A stretch of 64,000 bases of DNA from an uncultured Lachnospiraceae bacterium (lineage in GTDB: Bacteria > Bacillota > Clostridia > Lachnospirales > Lachnospiraceae). Location: contig CAJUOO010000002.1 of the NCBI GenBank assembly GCA_910588535.1, forward strand, positions 62,001 to 126,000, in the 5' to 3' direction. Made by a program: the position numbers and the translations under genes. The notes under the pieces are model-generated. The model was not told the origin of the DNA. It ran no database searches and saw only the letters and a program-made list of their open reading frames with translations. Of the stretch, positions 19,255 through 29,538 are shown piece by piece; position 1 is the stretch's first letter, and every line of letters begins with the position of its first letter.

Positions 19255-21090
19255 CTATGCAAGTGGCTGAAAATCACTTGCTCCATGCTTACAGATTGGA
19301 CATACATAGTCTTCAGGAAGAGTATCTCCCTCATACACATAGCCACAGATCTTGCACACAAATCCCTTCTTTGGTTTCTCCTCCTTGCTAGCTGCAGCCG
19401 GCTTAGGTTTCACATTATCAAAATAATACTGATAGGTCATGCTTGGTTCCTCAACAAGCACCTTAGCCTCCGTCACCTTGGCAACAAACAAGGTATGTGT
19501 GCCATAATCTTTGGAATCCACTAATTCCGCTGATATCACTGTATTTGTGTAAGCCGTCAGATAACAAATACCATTCTCTGTGCGCGCTGTATTCTCAAAA
19601 CCTGCGAACTTGTCTGTATTCTTTCCACTCTGGAAGCCAAAGTTTTTAAATACCTCAAGCGGCGCTTCTTCGCTGAGCACGGATAGATTAAATACCCCTG
19701 TATTGCAGATCATCTCATGAGTGTAATTCATCTTATTTACAATTACAGCGATCTGATTAGGGGAAGCTGTCACCTGCATAGCTGTGTTAATTATACAGCC
19801 ATTATCCTTTCCTCCATCCTTTGCCGTAAGCACATATAGACCATATGGCAGCTTAAGCATTGGATCAGAAACTGGTACCTCCTTCTTCTCACTCTTAATA
19901 CTATCTGCTATCTTGTCTGCTATCACACAGAGCTGCTGATACTGTGCTTCCTTTACAGAAGAACTTATGCTGCACACAGGCTCCATATAGGTTATATTTT
20001 TACAACCCTTCAATACATCCATCATAAGCTTTGCACTGACAGGTGCCCATGAGCCATTCTCTATTATCGCCACTGTTCGATTCTGGATATTATGTGCGGC
20101 AAGATCATGGAGAAATGCCTCCATTGTGACAAAAATGCCTGCATTGTAGGTAGGTGAAGCCAGAACAAGATGGCTCATCTTAAATACCTCGGCGATCACC
20201 TCCGACGCCGCTGTCACAGAGACATCAAACATTACTGTTTTCACTCCCTGCTCTCTAAGCTTACATGCAAGAACCTCAGCAGCATTTCCTGTATTGCCGT
20301 AGATAGTAGCATAGGCAATCACAACTCCCTGCTCCTCCGGCTCATAACGACTCCACTTATCGTACTTGTCCACATAAAATCCAATATTTTTTCTCCACAC
20401 AAAGCCATGAAGTGGGCAGATCATCTGAATTGCAAGCCCGGATGCCTTCTTGAGCAGAGCCTGAACCTGCGGGCCATATTTCCCCACAATATTTGTGTAA
20501 TAGCGCCTTGCCTCATCCAGATAATCTCTCTCAAAATCTACCTCATCCGCAAAGATCGCTCCATTCAGCGCACCAAAGCAGCCAAATGCATCTGCCGCAA
20601 ACAATATCTTATCTGTCTTGTCATATGATACCATAACTTCCGGCCAATGAACCATTGGAGCCATCACAAATGTAAGTACATGACGCCCAAAGGAGATCTC
20701 CTCCCCTTCCTTTACCACAACAGCACAACTATCCACATCAAAGCTGAAAAATTGCTTCATCATCGCTGCACTTTTTGCATTGCATATAATTTTAACCTGA
20801 GGATAGCGCAGCACAAGCTCCTGAAGTGTCGCGGAATGATCTGGTTCCATGTGATGAACCACAACATAATCAAGCTCTCTGTCTTTTAAAAGTTCTTCCA
20901 GATTCTCAAAAAATACCCCCGACACTGCCTTATCCACGGTATCAAATAATACGGTCTTCTCATCCAACAAAAGATAAGAGTTATACGATACTCCGTCCGG
21001 CACGGAATAAACTCCCTCGAACATACTCAATCTTCTGTCATTTGCTCCAACCCAGATAAGATCCTCTGTCACATTTCTATAACAATACAT
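19255..21090 (-). CDS. Multi-domain flavodiiron protein (diiron, flavodoxin, flavin reductase, rubredoxin)
   Basis: 611 residues in four modules. A metallo-beta-lactamase-like diiron domain (1-245) has ligands His80, Glu82, Asp84, His85, His148, Asp167 and His228. An FMN-binding flavodoxin domain (about 255-395) has TIYGNTGNA. A flavin-reductase-like domain spans about 415-555. A C-terminal rubredoxin (about 565-611) has CKICGYVYEG and CPICKHG. Flavodiiron proteins reduce O2 to water or NO to N2O in the cytoplasm of anaerobes. The fused reductase and rubredoxin supply the electron chain within one polypeptide. The GH13 gene ends 28 nt upstream; rubredoxin follows. Confidence 0.94.
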   Translation of the reverse strand: MYCYRNVTEDLIWVGANDRRLSMFEGVYSVPDGVSYNSYLLLDEKTVLFDTVDKAVSGVFFENLEELLKDRELDYVVVHHMEPDHSATLQELVLRYPQVKIICNAKSAAMMKQFFSFDVDSCAVVVKEGEEISFGRHVLTFVMAPMVHWPEVMVSYDKTDKILFAADAFGCFGALNGAIFADEVDFERDYLDEARRYYTNIVGKYGPQVQALLKKASGLAIQMICPLHGFVWRKNIGFYVDKYDKWSRYEPEEQGVVIAYATIYGNTGNAAEVLACKLREQGVKTVMFDVSVTAASEVIAEVFKMSHLVLASPTYNAGIFVTMEAFLHDLAAHNIQNRTVAIIENGSWAPVSAKLMMDVLKGCKNITYMEPVCSISSSVKEAQYQQLCVIADKIADSIKSEKKEVPVSDPMLKLPYGLYVLTAKDGGKDNGCIINTAMQVTASPNQIAVIVNKMNYTHEMICNTGVFNLSVLSEEAPLEVFKNFGFQSGKNTDKFAGFENTARTENGICYLTAYTNTVISAELVDSKDYGTHTLFVAKVTEAKVLVEEPSMTYQYYFDNVKPKPAAASKEEKPKKGFVCKICGYVYEGDTLPEDYVCPICKHGASDFQPLA

Positions 21091-21118
21091 ATTTCTCCTC
21101 CTTATTCCTCACTTTTCA

Positions 21119-23230
21119 TCAAAATTTCTTTCGGTAAACGGCTGCCGATACTGGTGGAAGCGTAACCTTAAGTACTCTGTTTTCTATACTATATACCATT
21201 CTGCCAATACTATAGCCTGTCTCTGTCGTCAATATAAGCTGCTCCATCAAGGAACCATTCTCCACTCCGATCTCCCACACCGGAATCTCAAGCTCCATCT
21301 CCTCATAATTATTGTTGATCGCAACAGCTATCTGACTGTCCCATGTAAATCTTCCATATGCGATTACCTTATGCATCCCCAACAGCGCCTTGTAGGAACC
21401 ACACATCAAAGCTCTGTTCTCCTTATGAATCTGAATAATATCCCTGTGAAACTCTATCAGCTCCATATCCTCATGCTTCCACGGATAACTTCTGCGGTTA
21501 TCTGGATCGGTCCATCCACACAGCCCCGCCTCATCGCCATAATAGATGGTCGGTGCTCCCGGCCATGTCATCTGAATGACTACAGCCTCCCGGAAGGTCC
21601 CTTTGTTAATATTCTGGTTCGCGGCCTCCGGTCCAAGACCTGCCACTCTTCCCACGCGGCGGTTTGTCCTTGTCAAAAATCTGGAATGATCATGATTCGA
21701 AAGCTCATTCATCGCCACCTGAAGTGACGGAGCAGGAAAGCGGGACATATGATGTGACATCGCGGAAAAAAAACTTTCAGAATTCCCCAGCAGATCTCCT
21801 CGAAATTCATCACTATGTTTCTCCATGCCTGTCAAGAACCATGTCACAGGTTCCATAAAGGCATCATAATTCATAACAGTATCCCACTCTTTTCCATGAA
21901 GCCAGCTCCACGGATCACCGTAATGCTCTGCCAAGATAATCGCCTCAGGATTTGCCTCCTTCACGGCAGCCCGAAATTTCTTCCAAAACTCATGATTGTA
22001 CTCACTGCTGTGGCCCAGATCAGCGGCCACGTCAAGCCGCCAGCCATCTGCATAATATGGAGCAGACACCCATTTTGCGGCAACTCTCAAAATATCCTGA
22101 ACCAGATTCTCCGACTCCTCATAATTAAGCTTGGGAAGTGTATCGTGTCCCCACCAGCCATCATAGCTGGTGTTATATGGCCAGCGGTTTTGATCATTAA
22201 ACTGGAAAAAACTCCGATATGGACTATCCGCAGACACATATGCTCCCTTTTCATAACCTTCCTGCTTCTCATAGATACGCTCTCTGTCAAGCCACTTATT
22301 AAAAGAACCACAATGATTAAACACGCCGTCAAGGATCACCTTCATACCTCTTCGGTGTGCTTCCTCCACCAGCTCCCGAAACAGCTCATTGCTCGCCTCC
22401 AGATTCTCCTTGTCCGTCACTCGCATAATATAGCGAGAAGCGTGAGAATTATCCCTGTCCCCCGGCGCAAGCAGCTCTCCCTCATCCTTCACTATTCTTC
22501 CTATATGAGGATCGATATAATCATAATCCTGTATATCATATTTATGATTAGAAGGGGACACAAATAAGGGATTAAAATATATGACATCCACCCCCAAGGA
22601 CTGAAGATAATCCAACTTCTCCATAACTCCCTGCAAATCACCGCCATAAAATTCCCGCACACCCATCGACGCCGGATATTTCATCCAATCCCTAACTTGG
22701 CTGATCCCCTCTCCAATATAAGCATACTCATTATCCAGAGGATCGTTCCCTGTATCACTATTATAAAATCTGTCTACAAAAATCTGATAAAACACCGCGC
22801 CCTTTGCCCAGTCTGGTGTTTTATAGCCCGGCAGCAGCCTGAAATCATAATAAGGTTCTCTATTCCTCATAGCTCCCCTCTGATTATAATAACACTCTAC
22901 CTTGCCAGATATAATTCGAAAGCAATAGGAGATCATCTCCTCTCCCACTGTTATCTCTGTTGCATAGTAATCAAAGCTTCCCATTGACCCCTTGAGAAAA
23001 AGCTCCTTACATTCCTCTCCATACAACAGATATACATGATCTACATTATTTTTCAAAGTGCGAAACCGGATAATAACCCTATCTCCCGGCATCGGCTGTG
23101 CAGGACTTACAAATTCCTCTGTTCCATCACTAAATAGTGCTTTTGTGTTCAATGCAGATCGCATGCTCATCATATACATCTGCATCTTGCCGGTTTTTGT
23201 CATTTGCTTCAATCTAACTTTGATATCCAT
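21119..23230 (-). CDS. GH13 alpha-glucan hydrolase (neopullulanase/cyclomaltodextrinase type)
   Basis: 703 residues with no signal peptide, so cytoplasmic. An N-terminal beta-sandwich (about 1-130) precedes a GH13 barrel. Conserved region I is GVFNHCG, region II GWRLDVAAD with the nucleophile Asp (about 397), region III ILAEHYGDP with the acid/base Glu (about 433), and region IV LSNHDHSRF (about 510). The domain order fits enzymes that hydrolyse maltodextrins, cyclodextrins or pullulan fragments after import. It is the first gene of the run that continues into the flavodiiron protein; a functional tie is not evident. Confidence 0.9.
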   Translation of the reverse strand: MDIKVRLKQMTKTGKMQMYMMSMRSALNTKALFSDGTEEFVSPAQPMPGDRVIIRFRTLKNNVDHVYLLYGEECKELFLKGSMGSFDYYATEITVGEEMISYCFRIISGKVECYYNQRGAMRNREPYYDFRLLPGYKTPDWAKGAVFYQIFVDRFYNSDTGNDPLDNEYAYIGEGISQVRDWMKYPASMGVREFYGGDLQGVMEKLDYLQSLGVDVIYFNPLFVSPSNHKYDIQDYDYIDPHIGRIVKDEGELLAPGDRDNSHASRYIMRVTDKENLEASNELFRELVEEAHRRGMKVILDGVFNHCGSFNKWLDRERIYEKQEGYEKGAYVSADSPYRSFFQFNDQNRWPYNTSYDGWWGHDTLPKLNYEESENLVQDILRVAAKWVSAPYYADGWRLDVAADLGHSSEYNHEFWKKFRAAVKEANPEAIILAEHYGDPWSWLHGKEWDTVMNYDAFMEPVTWFLTGMEKHSDEFRGDLLGNSESFFSAMSHHMSRFPAPSLQVAMNELSNHDHSRFLTRTNRRVGRVAGLGPEAANQNINKGTFREAVVIQMTWPGAPTIYYGDEAGLCGWTDPDNRRSYPWKHEDMELIEFHRDIIQIHKENRALMCGSYKALLGMHKVIAYGRFTWDSQIAVAINNNYEEMELEIPVWEIGVENGSLMEQLILTTETGYSIGRMVYSIENRVLKVTLPPVSAAVYRKKF

Positions 23231-23355
23231 TGCAATCCCCTGCCCACCTTTATAGTGTATTCTTATTTTTTGGTTCTAGTCTCTATTTTATTATAAACAA
23301 GCCAGAAATACAACCTTTTTCTGCCAACGCATAAAATAAACTTATTCTCTATTCT

Positions 23356-23391
23356 AAAAAGTGAAAAGGACAACCAAACGGCTGTCCTTTT
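23356..23391 (-). terminator. Probable terminator downstream of ftsH
   Basis: AAAAGGACA pairs with TGTCCTTTT around ten bases and on the minus strand is followed by CACTTTTTAG. It lies about 180 nt past the ftsH stop. The rest of 23230-23575 is AT-rich and shows no gene. Confidence 0.6.
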
Positions 23392-23574
23392 CGGAGAAGG
23401 TATTTCATTTCTTATGGGGTGTAGCAAAAAACTATATAATGTATTGGGGGTTTTACAATATTTAGTATAGCATCTCCTTGTCAAAAAGTGTGCACAAACT
23501 TTTTCCTTCTTTCCCCAATTTTTTGTTACTTTTAACGTCGTTCCATTTTATCTTATATATTTCCGCCGTTATTT

Positions 23575-25395
23575 TTAACAAGCCTCCCACAATCCTTCAA
23601 ATTCCTCTCTGCCAATCTTCTCTTTCTCTAAAAGCAATCCGGCACATCGATGCAGCACCGCCTCGTTCTCCAACAAAAGCTTTTTTGCCTTCTCATAACA
23701 TTCATCCACAATCCGCTTTACTTCTGCGTCAATAACACTTGCTGTATTCTCTGCATAGCTTCTGGTATGTGCCAGATCTCTGCCGATAAATACTTCATCT
23801 TCGTCACTTCCATAGTGAATCAGACCAATCTTCTCAGACATACCATATTTTGTTATCATAGAGCGCGCAATTCCTGTCGCCTGCTTAATGTCTTGAGATG
23901 CACCTGTCGTGATATCATCAAAGACAAGCTCCTCCGCGATCCGTCCTCCTAAGTCCACCATAATATCCTGAAGCATCCGCCCTTTTGTATTAAACATTTC
24001 ATCCTTCTCAGGCAGAGGCATAGTATAACCTGCTGCTCCTATTCCAGTTGGGATAATTGACACAGAATACACTGGTCCCACATCTGGTAGCACATGGAAT
24101 AAAATCGCATGGCCAGCCTCATGATAGGCTGTCACCTTCTTTTCCTTCTCCGATATTACACGGCTCTTCTTTTCCACACCAATGCCAACCTTGACAAAGG
24201 CTTCCTTTATATCTGCTCCCGTGATAAAGTTTCGATCTCCTTTAGCAGCAAGAATTGCAGACTCATTCAACAGATTCTCCAAGTCTGCACCAGTAAAGCC
24301 AGATGTTGTTCTGGCTATTTCCTTAAGATCCACATCATCTCCCAGAGGCTTTCCTTTCGCGTGTACAGATAAGATCTCCTCTCTGCCCTTTACATCGGGT
24401 CTTCCCACCATAACCTTGCGATCAAACCGTCCCGGTCTTAAGATAGCTGGATCAAGAATATCCACGCGGTTTGTCGCGGACATCACAATAATCCCCTCAT
24501 TGGCATTAAAGCCATCCATCTCCACCAAAAGCTGGTTCAATGTCTGCTCTCTCTCATCATGCCCGCCGCCCATGCCAGTTCCTCGCCTTCTAGCCACGGC
24601 ATCAATCTCGTCGATAAATACAATACAGGGTGAATTTTTCTTTGCATCCTCAAACAGATCCCTGACGCGGGAAGCTCCCACGCCGACGAACATCTCCACA
24701 AAGTCAGAGCCAGATATGCTGAAAAACGGCACTCCTGCCTCACCTGCCACCGCGCGGGCAAGCAACGTCTTACCTGTTCCGGGAGGTCCCACAAGCAGCA
24801 CTCCTTTTGGAATCCTCGCGCCGACCATCAGATATTTCTTTGGATTTTTAAGAAAATCTACAATCTCTCGAAGTTCCTCCTTCTCCTCATCTAACCCGGC
24901 TACATTTTTAAAACTTATCTGCTTTATTGTATCAACCACCATTCTTGCACGGCTTTTGCCAAAGTTCATCACCCTGCTGTTTCCGCCTCCTGATGCCTGA
25001 TTATTCATGTAGGCAAAAAATACAATAATCACGACGACACCGATCATAATCGGAAAAACAGTAGTCAAGAAAACACTGTCTCTCTGAACATCCGTAACAT
25101 AATAATTCTTCATGCTCCGCTTATCCAGATCCGCTATCACATCCTTGACATCGGGAACATATAGGCTTTCCCGCGAACCATTGGTAAATTCTATAACCAG
25201 CTCACCGGTGGGAGTTTCTCCATTTCCATTCTGCCGGATTGTAACAGAGGAGACATTTCCCTCCTCAACATTCGTGAGAAACTGCGGATAGGTATAATCA
25301 TTTACATGATATTGATTTCTGGTCGTCCACAGCATTATTACCACAATAATCGCCATAATGGCAAAATAAATTCCCAATCCTTTTGTTTTCAACAT
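23575..25395 (-). CDS. ftsH: ATP-dependent zinc metalloprotease FtsH
   Basis: 606 residues. Two membrane helices (about 6-26 and 105-125) flank an extracellular domain of about 80 residues. The AAA+ domain has Walker A GPPGTGKT (about 203), Walker B CIVFIDEID and the arginine-finger region RPGRFDR. The M41 protease domain has HEAGHA with the zinc ligands. FtsH degrades misassembled membrane proteins and regulators, including sporulation checkpoints in Bacillus. It is last in the tilS-hpt-ftsH operon, the same order as in Bacillus. The ribosome site is AAGGAGGATAG. Confidence 0.97.
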   Translation of the reverse strand: MLKTKGLGIYFAIMAIIVVIMLWTTRNQYHVNDYTYPQFLTNVEEGNVSSVTIRQNGNGETPTGELVIEFTNGSRESLYVPDVKDVIADLDKRSMKNYYVTDVQRDSVFLTTVFPIMIGVVVIIVFFAYMNNQASGGGNSRVMNFGKSRARMVVDTIKQISFKNVAGLDEEKEELREIVDFLKNPKKYLMVGARIPKGVLLVGPPGTGKTLLARAVAGEAGVPFFSISGSDFVEMFVGVGASRVRDLFEDAKKNSPCIVFIDEIDAVARRRGTGMGGGHDEREQTLNQLLVEMDGFNANEGIIVMSATNRVDILDPAILRPGRFDRKVMVGRPDVKGREEILSVHAKGKPLGDDVDLKEIARTTSGFTGADLENLLNESAILAAKGDRNFITGADIKEAFVKVGIGVEKKSRVISEKEKKVTAYHEAGHAILFHVLPDVGPVYSVSIIPTGIGAAGYTMPLPEKDEMFNTKGRMLQDIMVDLGGRIAEELVFDDITTGASQDIKQATGIARSMITKYGMSEKIGLIHYGSDEDEVFIGRDLAHTRSYAENTASVIDAEVKRIVDECYEKAKKLLLENEAVLHRCAGLLLEKEKIGREEFEGLWEAC

Positions 25396-25427
25396 CTATC
25401 CTCCTTCTTATGCGATCTCTGGCATTT

Positions 25428-25955
25428 TTATTCTATCTCCACCACGCCAATATACGGCAGATTCCTGTACTTCTGATCGTAATCCAACCCATAGCCGACA
25501 ACAAATTCATCTGGAATGGCAAAGCCCACATAATCCACCTTCACATCTGCCACACGGCGCTCCGGCTTATCCAAAAGTGTGCAGAGGCGTATCGAAGCCG
25601 GATTCCTCTTATATAATATCTCAATAAGATAACTCAGGGTCCTTCCAGAATCAATGATGTCCTCCACAATCAAAACTTCCTTGCCATCCAAAGGTTCATC
25701 CAGATCCTTCACAAGCTTTACCACTCCGCTGGACTTTGTTCCTGAACCATAGCTGGACACTGACATAAAATCCATGGAAACCGGGATACTGATTCTCTTT
25801 GCAAGCTCACAGGTAAAGAAAACGCCTCCCTTAAGCACACAGATCAGATGGACCTGCTTGCCAGCATAATCCTTGCTTATCTGCGCACCGATCTCTTCAA
25901 TCCTTCTGTCAACTTCTTCCTCACTCACAAGTACCCTAATCTTATCTTCTGCCAT
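25428..25955 (-). CDS. hpt: Hypoxanthine phosphoribosyltransferase
   Basis: 175 residues. The PRPP-binding motif is VLIVEDIIDSGRTLSYL, and the flexible-loop and purine-binding motifs are SSYGSGTKSSG and VDYVGFAIPDEFVVGYGLDYD. It converts hypoxanthine or guanine plus PRPP to IMP or GMP. It starts 4 nt after tilS and ends 32 nt before ftsH; the tilS-hpt-ftsH order is a long-standing syntenic unit in Firmicutes. Confidence 0.96.
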   Translation of the reverse strand: MAEDKIRVLVSEEEVDRRIEEIGAQISKDYAGKQVHLICVLKGGVFFTCELAKRISIPVSMDFMSVSSYGSGTKSSGVVKLVKDLDEPLDGKEVLIVEDIIDSGRTLSYLIEILYKRNPASIRLCTLLDKPERRVADVKVDYVGFAIPDEFVVGYGLDYDQKYRNLPYIGVVEIE

Positions 25956-25959
25956 ATTC

Positions 25960-27381
25960 TTACCTCCATTTCATCTCTGCTTTCACCGCATACTTTGTAC
26001 TTTTTCCTATCTTGTATCCTTCGCTTATTCTATATCCTATAATCCAAAGTACATGACTTTGGTCTGCAAGAAGCCAAATGCTGTCCCGAAGCTGTCTTGG
26101 AACCTTCTTATCAATAAAGTAGGACTTAAGCTTCTTTCTGTTGCCCGTCTTTGAGATCTCGATATAATCGCCCTCTCGGCGGGTCCTTAATTGCAAAGTA
26201 CCTTTTATTTTATCATAATCAAACCATTTCGTATAGGTATTTTCTTCATTTTTAGCGATTTCTTTTATAGGCACCTGCTCTGCTGGAACGGGAGAGGATA
26301 CCAAGAGTACTCCTTTTCCATCGGGGAGTACATATTCTGTACCAGATGCTCGTAGATATTCACATACTTCTCCCATATTCTGTGATTCTTCTTTATCCAA
26401 ATCAGACCGTGCAAACACTAGCCTCCCATATTCCCGGCAAACCAGAAGGCCCCCCGGAAGATTGGCAGACCTCCCCGTCTGTGCCTCTGTAAGCCTTAAC
26501 ACCATAGAGAGGTGCTCCGATGTCAAATCTTTCCTTCCTGTTCCCAGATCATCTGCTGCCATAAAGATTAATTGCTTTTTTATCACAATATCCAGACAGC
26601 CATACTTCTCCAGATCAAACCATAATGTCGTCTTTTCTTTTTCTTTGCTAGCACAACACGCCCACGCTTTTTTTGCCTGTCCTGCAAGATACCTATCTGC
26701 CTCTGCCAGATAAGAAGCACATGCTGCAATATGCTGCGCCGCCGCCCTGTTAATATTTTCCTGAAGACATGGAATCACTTGGCTGCGTATCCGGTTCCTC
26801 GTATAATGCAGCTCTTTATTCGTCGCGTCCTCCTGCCAGCTTATCCGCCGTTTTTTCAGATATAAGATTATCTCTTCCTTTTGCACGCACAAAAGTGGCC
26901 GGATGCGGTTCCCCGATACTGGGCGGATACCAGAAAGACCTGTAAGCCCGCTTCCCCTGCACAGATGATATATCACGGTCTCCGCCTGATCTAACATATG
27001 GTGTGCCACTGCTATTTTATTAAATCCAAGCTCGTCTAAGACCTTTTCAAAGCTCTGATATCGCAAAATCCTCCCTGTCTCTTCCTCCGAAAGACCTCTT
27101 CTCTTGGCCTCTTCCTTTACATTATAAAAATAGCTTCTATATGGCACATTATACTTCCTACATAACTGCGATGCATATTCCTCGTCCTCGTCCGCAGCTT
27201 GTCCTCGTATTCCATGATGTACATGGACACACACAAGCTGAAACTTCCACTCCACTCTCACAGAAAGTAACAGAAAGAAAAGGCAGACGGAATCTGCTCC
27301 TCCTGACAGACCCAGCACAATCCCATCTCCCGGAAGGATCATCTGATTTTCTATCATAAATGTTCTGACTTTCTCCTCCAC
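25960..27381 (-). CDS. tilS: tRNA(Ile)-lysidine synthetase
   Basis: 473 residues. The N-type ATP-pyrophosphatase loop is LGLSGGADS (about residues 23-31). VAHHMLDQAETV and GLTGLSGIRP are typical of the catalytic domain. TilS-specific central and C-terminal domains follow, with the late motif RLRTRREGDYI and KKLKSYFIDKKVPRQLRD. It makes lysidine at position 34 of tRNA-Ile(CAU), an essential step. The start codon is GTG, placed after AAGGAGGACTTAG. A strong promoter lies just upstream. Confidence 0.95.
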   Translation of the reverse strand: MEEKVRTFMIENQMILPGDGIVLGLSGGADSVCLFFLLLSVRVEWKFQLVCVHVHHGIRGQAADEDEEYASQLCRKYNVPYRSYFYNVKEEAKRRGLSEEETGRILRYQSFEKVLDELGFNKIAVAHHMLDQAETVIYHLCRGSGLTGLSGIRPVSGNRIRPLLCVQKEEIILYLKKRRISWQEDATNKELHYTRNRIRSQVIPCLQENINRAAAQHIAACASYLAEADRYLAGQAKKAWACCASKEKEKTTLWFDLEKYGCLDIVIKKQLIFMAADDLGTGRKDLTSEHLSMVLRLTEAQTGRSANLPGGLLVCREYGRLVFARSDLDKEESQNMGEVCEYLRASGTEYVLPDGKGVLLVSSPVPAEQVPIKEIAKNEENTYTKWFDYDKIKGTLQLRTRREGDYIEISKTGNRKKLKSYFIDKKVPRQLRDSIWLLADQSHVLWIIGYRISEGYKIGKSTKYAVKAEMKWR

Positions 27382-27432
27382 CTAAGTCCTCCTTTTCAAT
27401 AAGATCCTATATCAAACCACCATGTTTTCACA

Positions 27433-27461
27433 AGTATAGAACAAAGCAGATAAAAAGTCAA
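27433..27461 (-). promoter_or_regulatory. Sigma-A-type promoter of tilS-hpt-ftsH
   Basis: On the minus strand TTGACT, a 17-nt spacer and TATACT lie 52 nt upstream of the tilS GTG and 11 nt past the spoIIE stop. It separates the vegetative tilS operon from the sporulation gene before it. Confidence 0.75.
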
Positions 27462-27471
27462 ACCTTTCCCA

Positions 27472-29469
27472 TTATGCCGTTCTCTGCCAGATCCCTGTCA
27501 CAAGAACCGTCATATCATCCATAATATTCTGCCCACTGTACTCACGAACTGCCATGAGAAGTTCGTCCGCCATATCCTTTGGATTCTTTGTGTTAATATC
27601 CATCAAAAGCCTGCCAAGCTCCTCCTCCTTGTTCTCCCCCTCAAATACATCAAGTACCCCATCAGATACCATAATAATATAATCACCGTCATATAACTTT
27701 TTATAAGCAGATTCATAGTCTACCTCCCTGAGCACTCCTATGGGAAGACTCGTGGATTTCATCACCTCCACCCATTGATTCCGCTTAATAAATGTAGCCG
27801 CAGCCCCAGATTTGTAGAAGCTACATTTTCCAGAATACAGATCTGTGATCGCTAAATCCACCGCGGTTGAAGCCTCCCCATTTTCTTTGCCCAAAAGCAC
27901 AGAATTAACAAGGCGCAGCGCCGTCTCCTCCTCATATCCCGCCTTCAACAAATCTTCCAGAAGTCCTATAATCTCTTCACTGTCCTCACTCGCCTCTCCC
28001 CCAGAGCCCATTCCATCCACAATTCCCATCAGAAGCTGTCCCTCCATCAGCTCCGTGCAGGAAAAATTATCACCAGACACAATCTCGCCTGTCTTTGTCA
28101 CACCACTCGCTCCGTGCAGAACCATAAAATTAGGTTCCTCCACAAAGCCATATACAGCATACTCTCTATTTACGATCGTCTTTCCCTCCGAGCACACTCT
28201 CACTTTTCTTCCATAACCCTTGCTGACATGAGCACATACTTCTCTCATGGTGGCAATTCTGCCCCCAACACTTCTCATCTCGATCTGTATCCGCTCTCTT
28301 CCATTCTGCTGTCTTACAATATGTACATATCGCACCTCGAACCGCGCACGCTCCAAGGCTCGCCATATGGCTGTCTCCTGCTTCCCTCTATTTCTGTGCT
28401 CTCCAAGCTGTTCGGTCATATCCTCCAAAAGTGCGGCTGTCTCCGAGAGCTGAACAGAAGCAGCGAAGGACAGATCATTCTGTGTATGAAAACGCCCAAT
28501 ACTTCTTGACAATGATTTAAAGGATTCCGCAAGCTCAACAAGCCGTCCTCTCTTCTCCTCCAAGCCTCCGTCTGTCAATATCCCCCTTCTTCCTTGCTCC
28601 AGACGATAAGCCACACTTCTAGGAAGTATCAGAAAAAACAAGCTTCCTAGCACTGCTCCCATCAGTTGATCTATCTCCAATAAAAACGGTGCATATAATG
28701 TTCCAAGCAGCCACACACCAAGCAAAAATCCCGCTGTGCTCCCAAGCCTTCCCAATGCCCGGAATATCCCTGCCATTATGCCAAGTGCGCAGAGCATCCC
28801 CAACATACTTCCATCTCCGTGCCACAATGTCATCACCATGCCGCACGCGGCACCGACCATTGCCCCCATACCGATCCCATGGCGGTAGGAGAACAGCAAA
28901 ATTCCTAAATACATACTGACTGGACCTACCGCCACAGTAAAAAGCCTCTGTCCCCGCAATGCATATAAAAAAATTCCAAACAAGATTCCAATTACCGCCG
29001 TCTCTTCATTGCCAAAAGCCTCTCCACTCTTTCTGTATAATATCCCCTTCACTCCTATCTGAAAAAGCTGCACCAGAGCAAATACCAACACTCCCTCACA
29101 CACACCCGCCAACAGCTCATAGCGAGGTTCTCTTATCATAAGTGCCCCTGCACACTGAATAGATAAAAGACAGAACACTGCCAAGATTCCGGCTGTGCTT
29201 CTTTTTACACTGCCATTGCGCGCCTCCAAAAATCCCATCACCAAAGCATAGGTCATCATCGCGAGCAGATACTTGATCGCGGGTATCGCGGGCATGGCTG
29301 CCGCAATCACTGCAAATATCACTGGAAAAGCAAAAATCCTCTGTCCTTTTTCCATATAGAGAGCAGCAAAATATGCAAATCCCACTGGATTATAATTTCC
29401 CACTGTGCACAAAGCTGCTGCCACTCCCATCATTTGTACGCCAATTTTACGAATTATGTTTTCTTTCAT
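27472..29469 (-). CDS. spoIIE: Stage II sporulation protein E, PP2C-type phosphatase
   Basis: 665 residues from ATG 29469, which has AGGAGGG upstream; an in-frame start at 29538 has no such site and would overlap the promoter. About ten membrane helices (1-300) are followed by a regulatory region and a C-terminal PPM/PP2C phosphatase domain. Its metal motifs are GDNFS, GIVDGMGSGGEASEDS and IIMVSDGVLD. SpoIIE dephosphorylates SpoIIAA and so activates sigma-F in the forespore. It lies between divIC and tilS; the yabR gene found here in Bacillus is absent. Confidence 0.95.
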   Translation of the reverse strand: MKENIIRKIGVQMMGVAAALCTVGNYNPVGFAYFAALYMEKGQRIFAFPVIFAVIAAAMPAIPAIKYLLAMMTYALVMGFLEARNGSVKRSTAGILAVFCLLSIQCAGALMIREPRYELLAGVCEGVLVFALVQLFQIGVKGILYRKSGEAFGNEETAVIGILFGIFLYALRGQRLFTVAVGPVSMYLGILLFSYRHGIGMGAMVGAACGMVMTLWHGDGSMLGMLCALGIMAGIFRALGRLGSTAGFLLGVWLLGTLYAPFLLEIDQLMGAVLGSLFFLILPRSVAYRLEQGRRGILTDGGLEEKRGRLVELAESFKSLSRSIGRFHTQNDLSFAASVQLSETAALLEDMTEQLGEHRNRGKQETAIWRALERARFEVRYVHIVRQQNGRERIQIEMRSVGGRIATMREVCAHVSKGYGRKVRVCSEGKTIVNREYAVYGFVEEPNFMVLHGASGVTKTGEIVSGDNFSCTELMEGQLLMGIVDGMGSGGEASEDSEEIIGLLEDLLKAGYEEETALRLVNSVLLGKENGEASTAVDLAITDLYSGKCSFYKSGAAATFIKRNQWVEVMKSTSLPIGVLREVDYESAYKKLYDGDYIIMVSDGVLDVFEGENKEEELGRLLMDINTKNPKDMADELLMAVREYSGQNIMDDMTVLVTGIWQRTA

Positions 29470-29505
29470 ATCCTGTCCCTCCTGTTTCCTTGTCACTGAT
29501 TTGGT

Positions 29506-29538
29506 ATTATAGCGGACAGGTTTTACTAATTTTGTCAA
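29506..29538 (-). promoter_or_regulatory. Spo0A-type promoter of spoIIE with 21-nt spacer
   Basis: On the minus strand TTGACA and TATAAT are perfect hexamers but stand 21 nt apart, too far for sigma-A alone. This spacing is the known hallmark of Spo0A-activated promoters such as spoIIG and spoIIE in Bacillus. Sequences close to the 0A box (TTTGTCAAA at 29531-29539, and TTTTGTCAA on the minus strand at 29567-29575) overlap and flank the -35 element. The predicted transcript starts about 30 nt before the spoIIE ATG. Confidence 0.75.
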
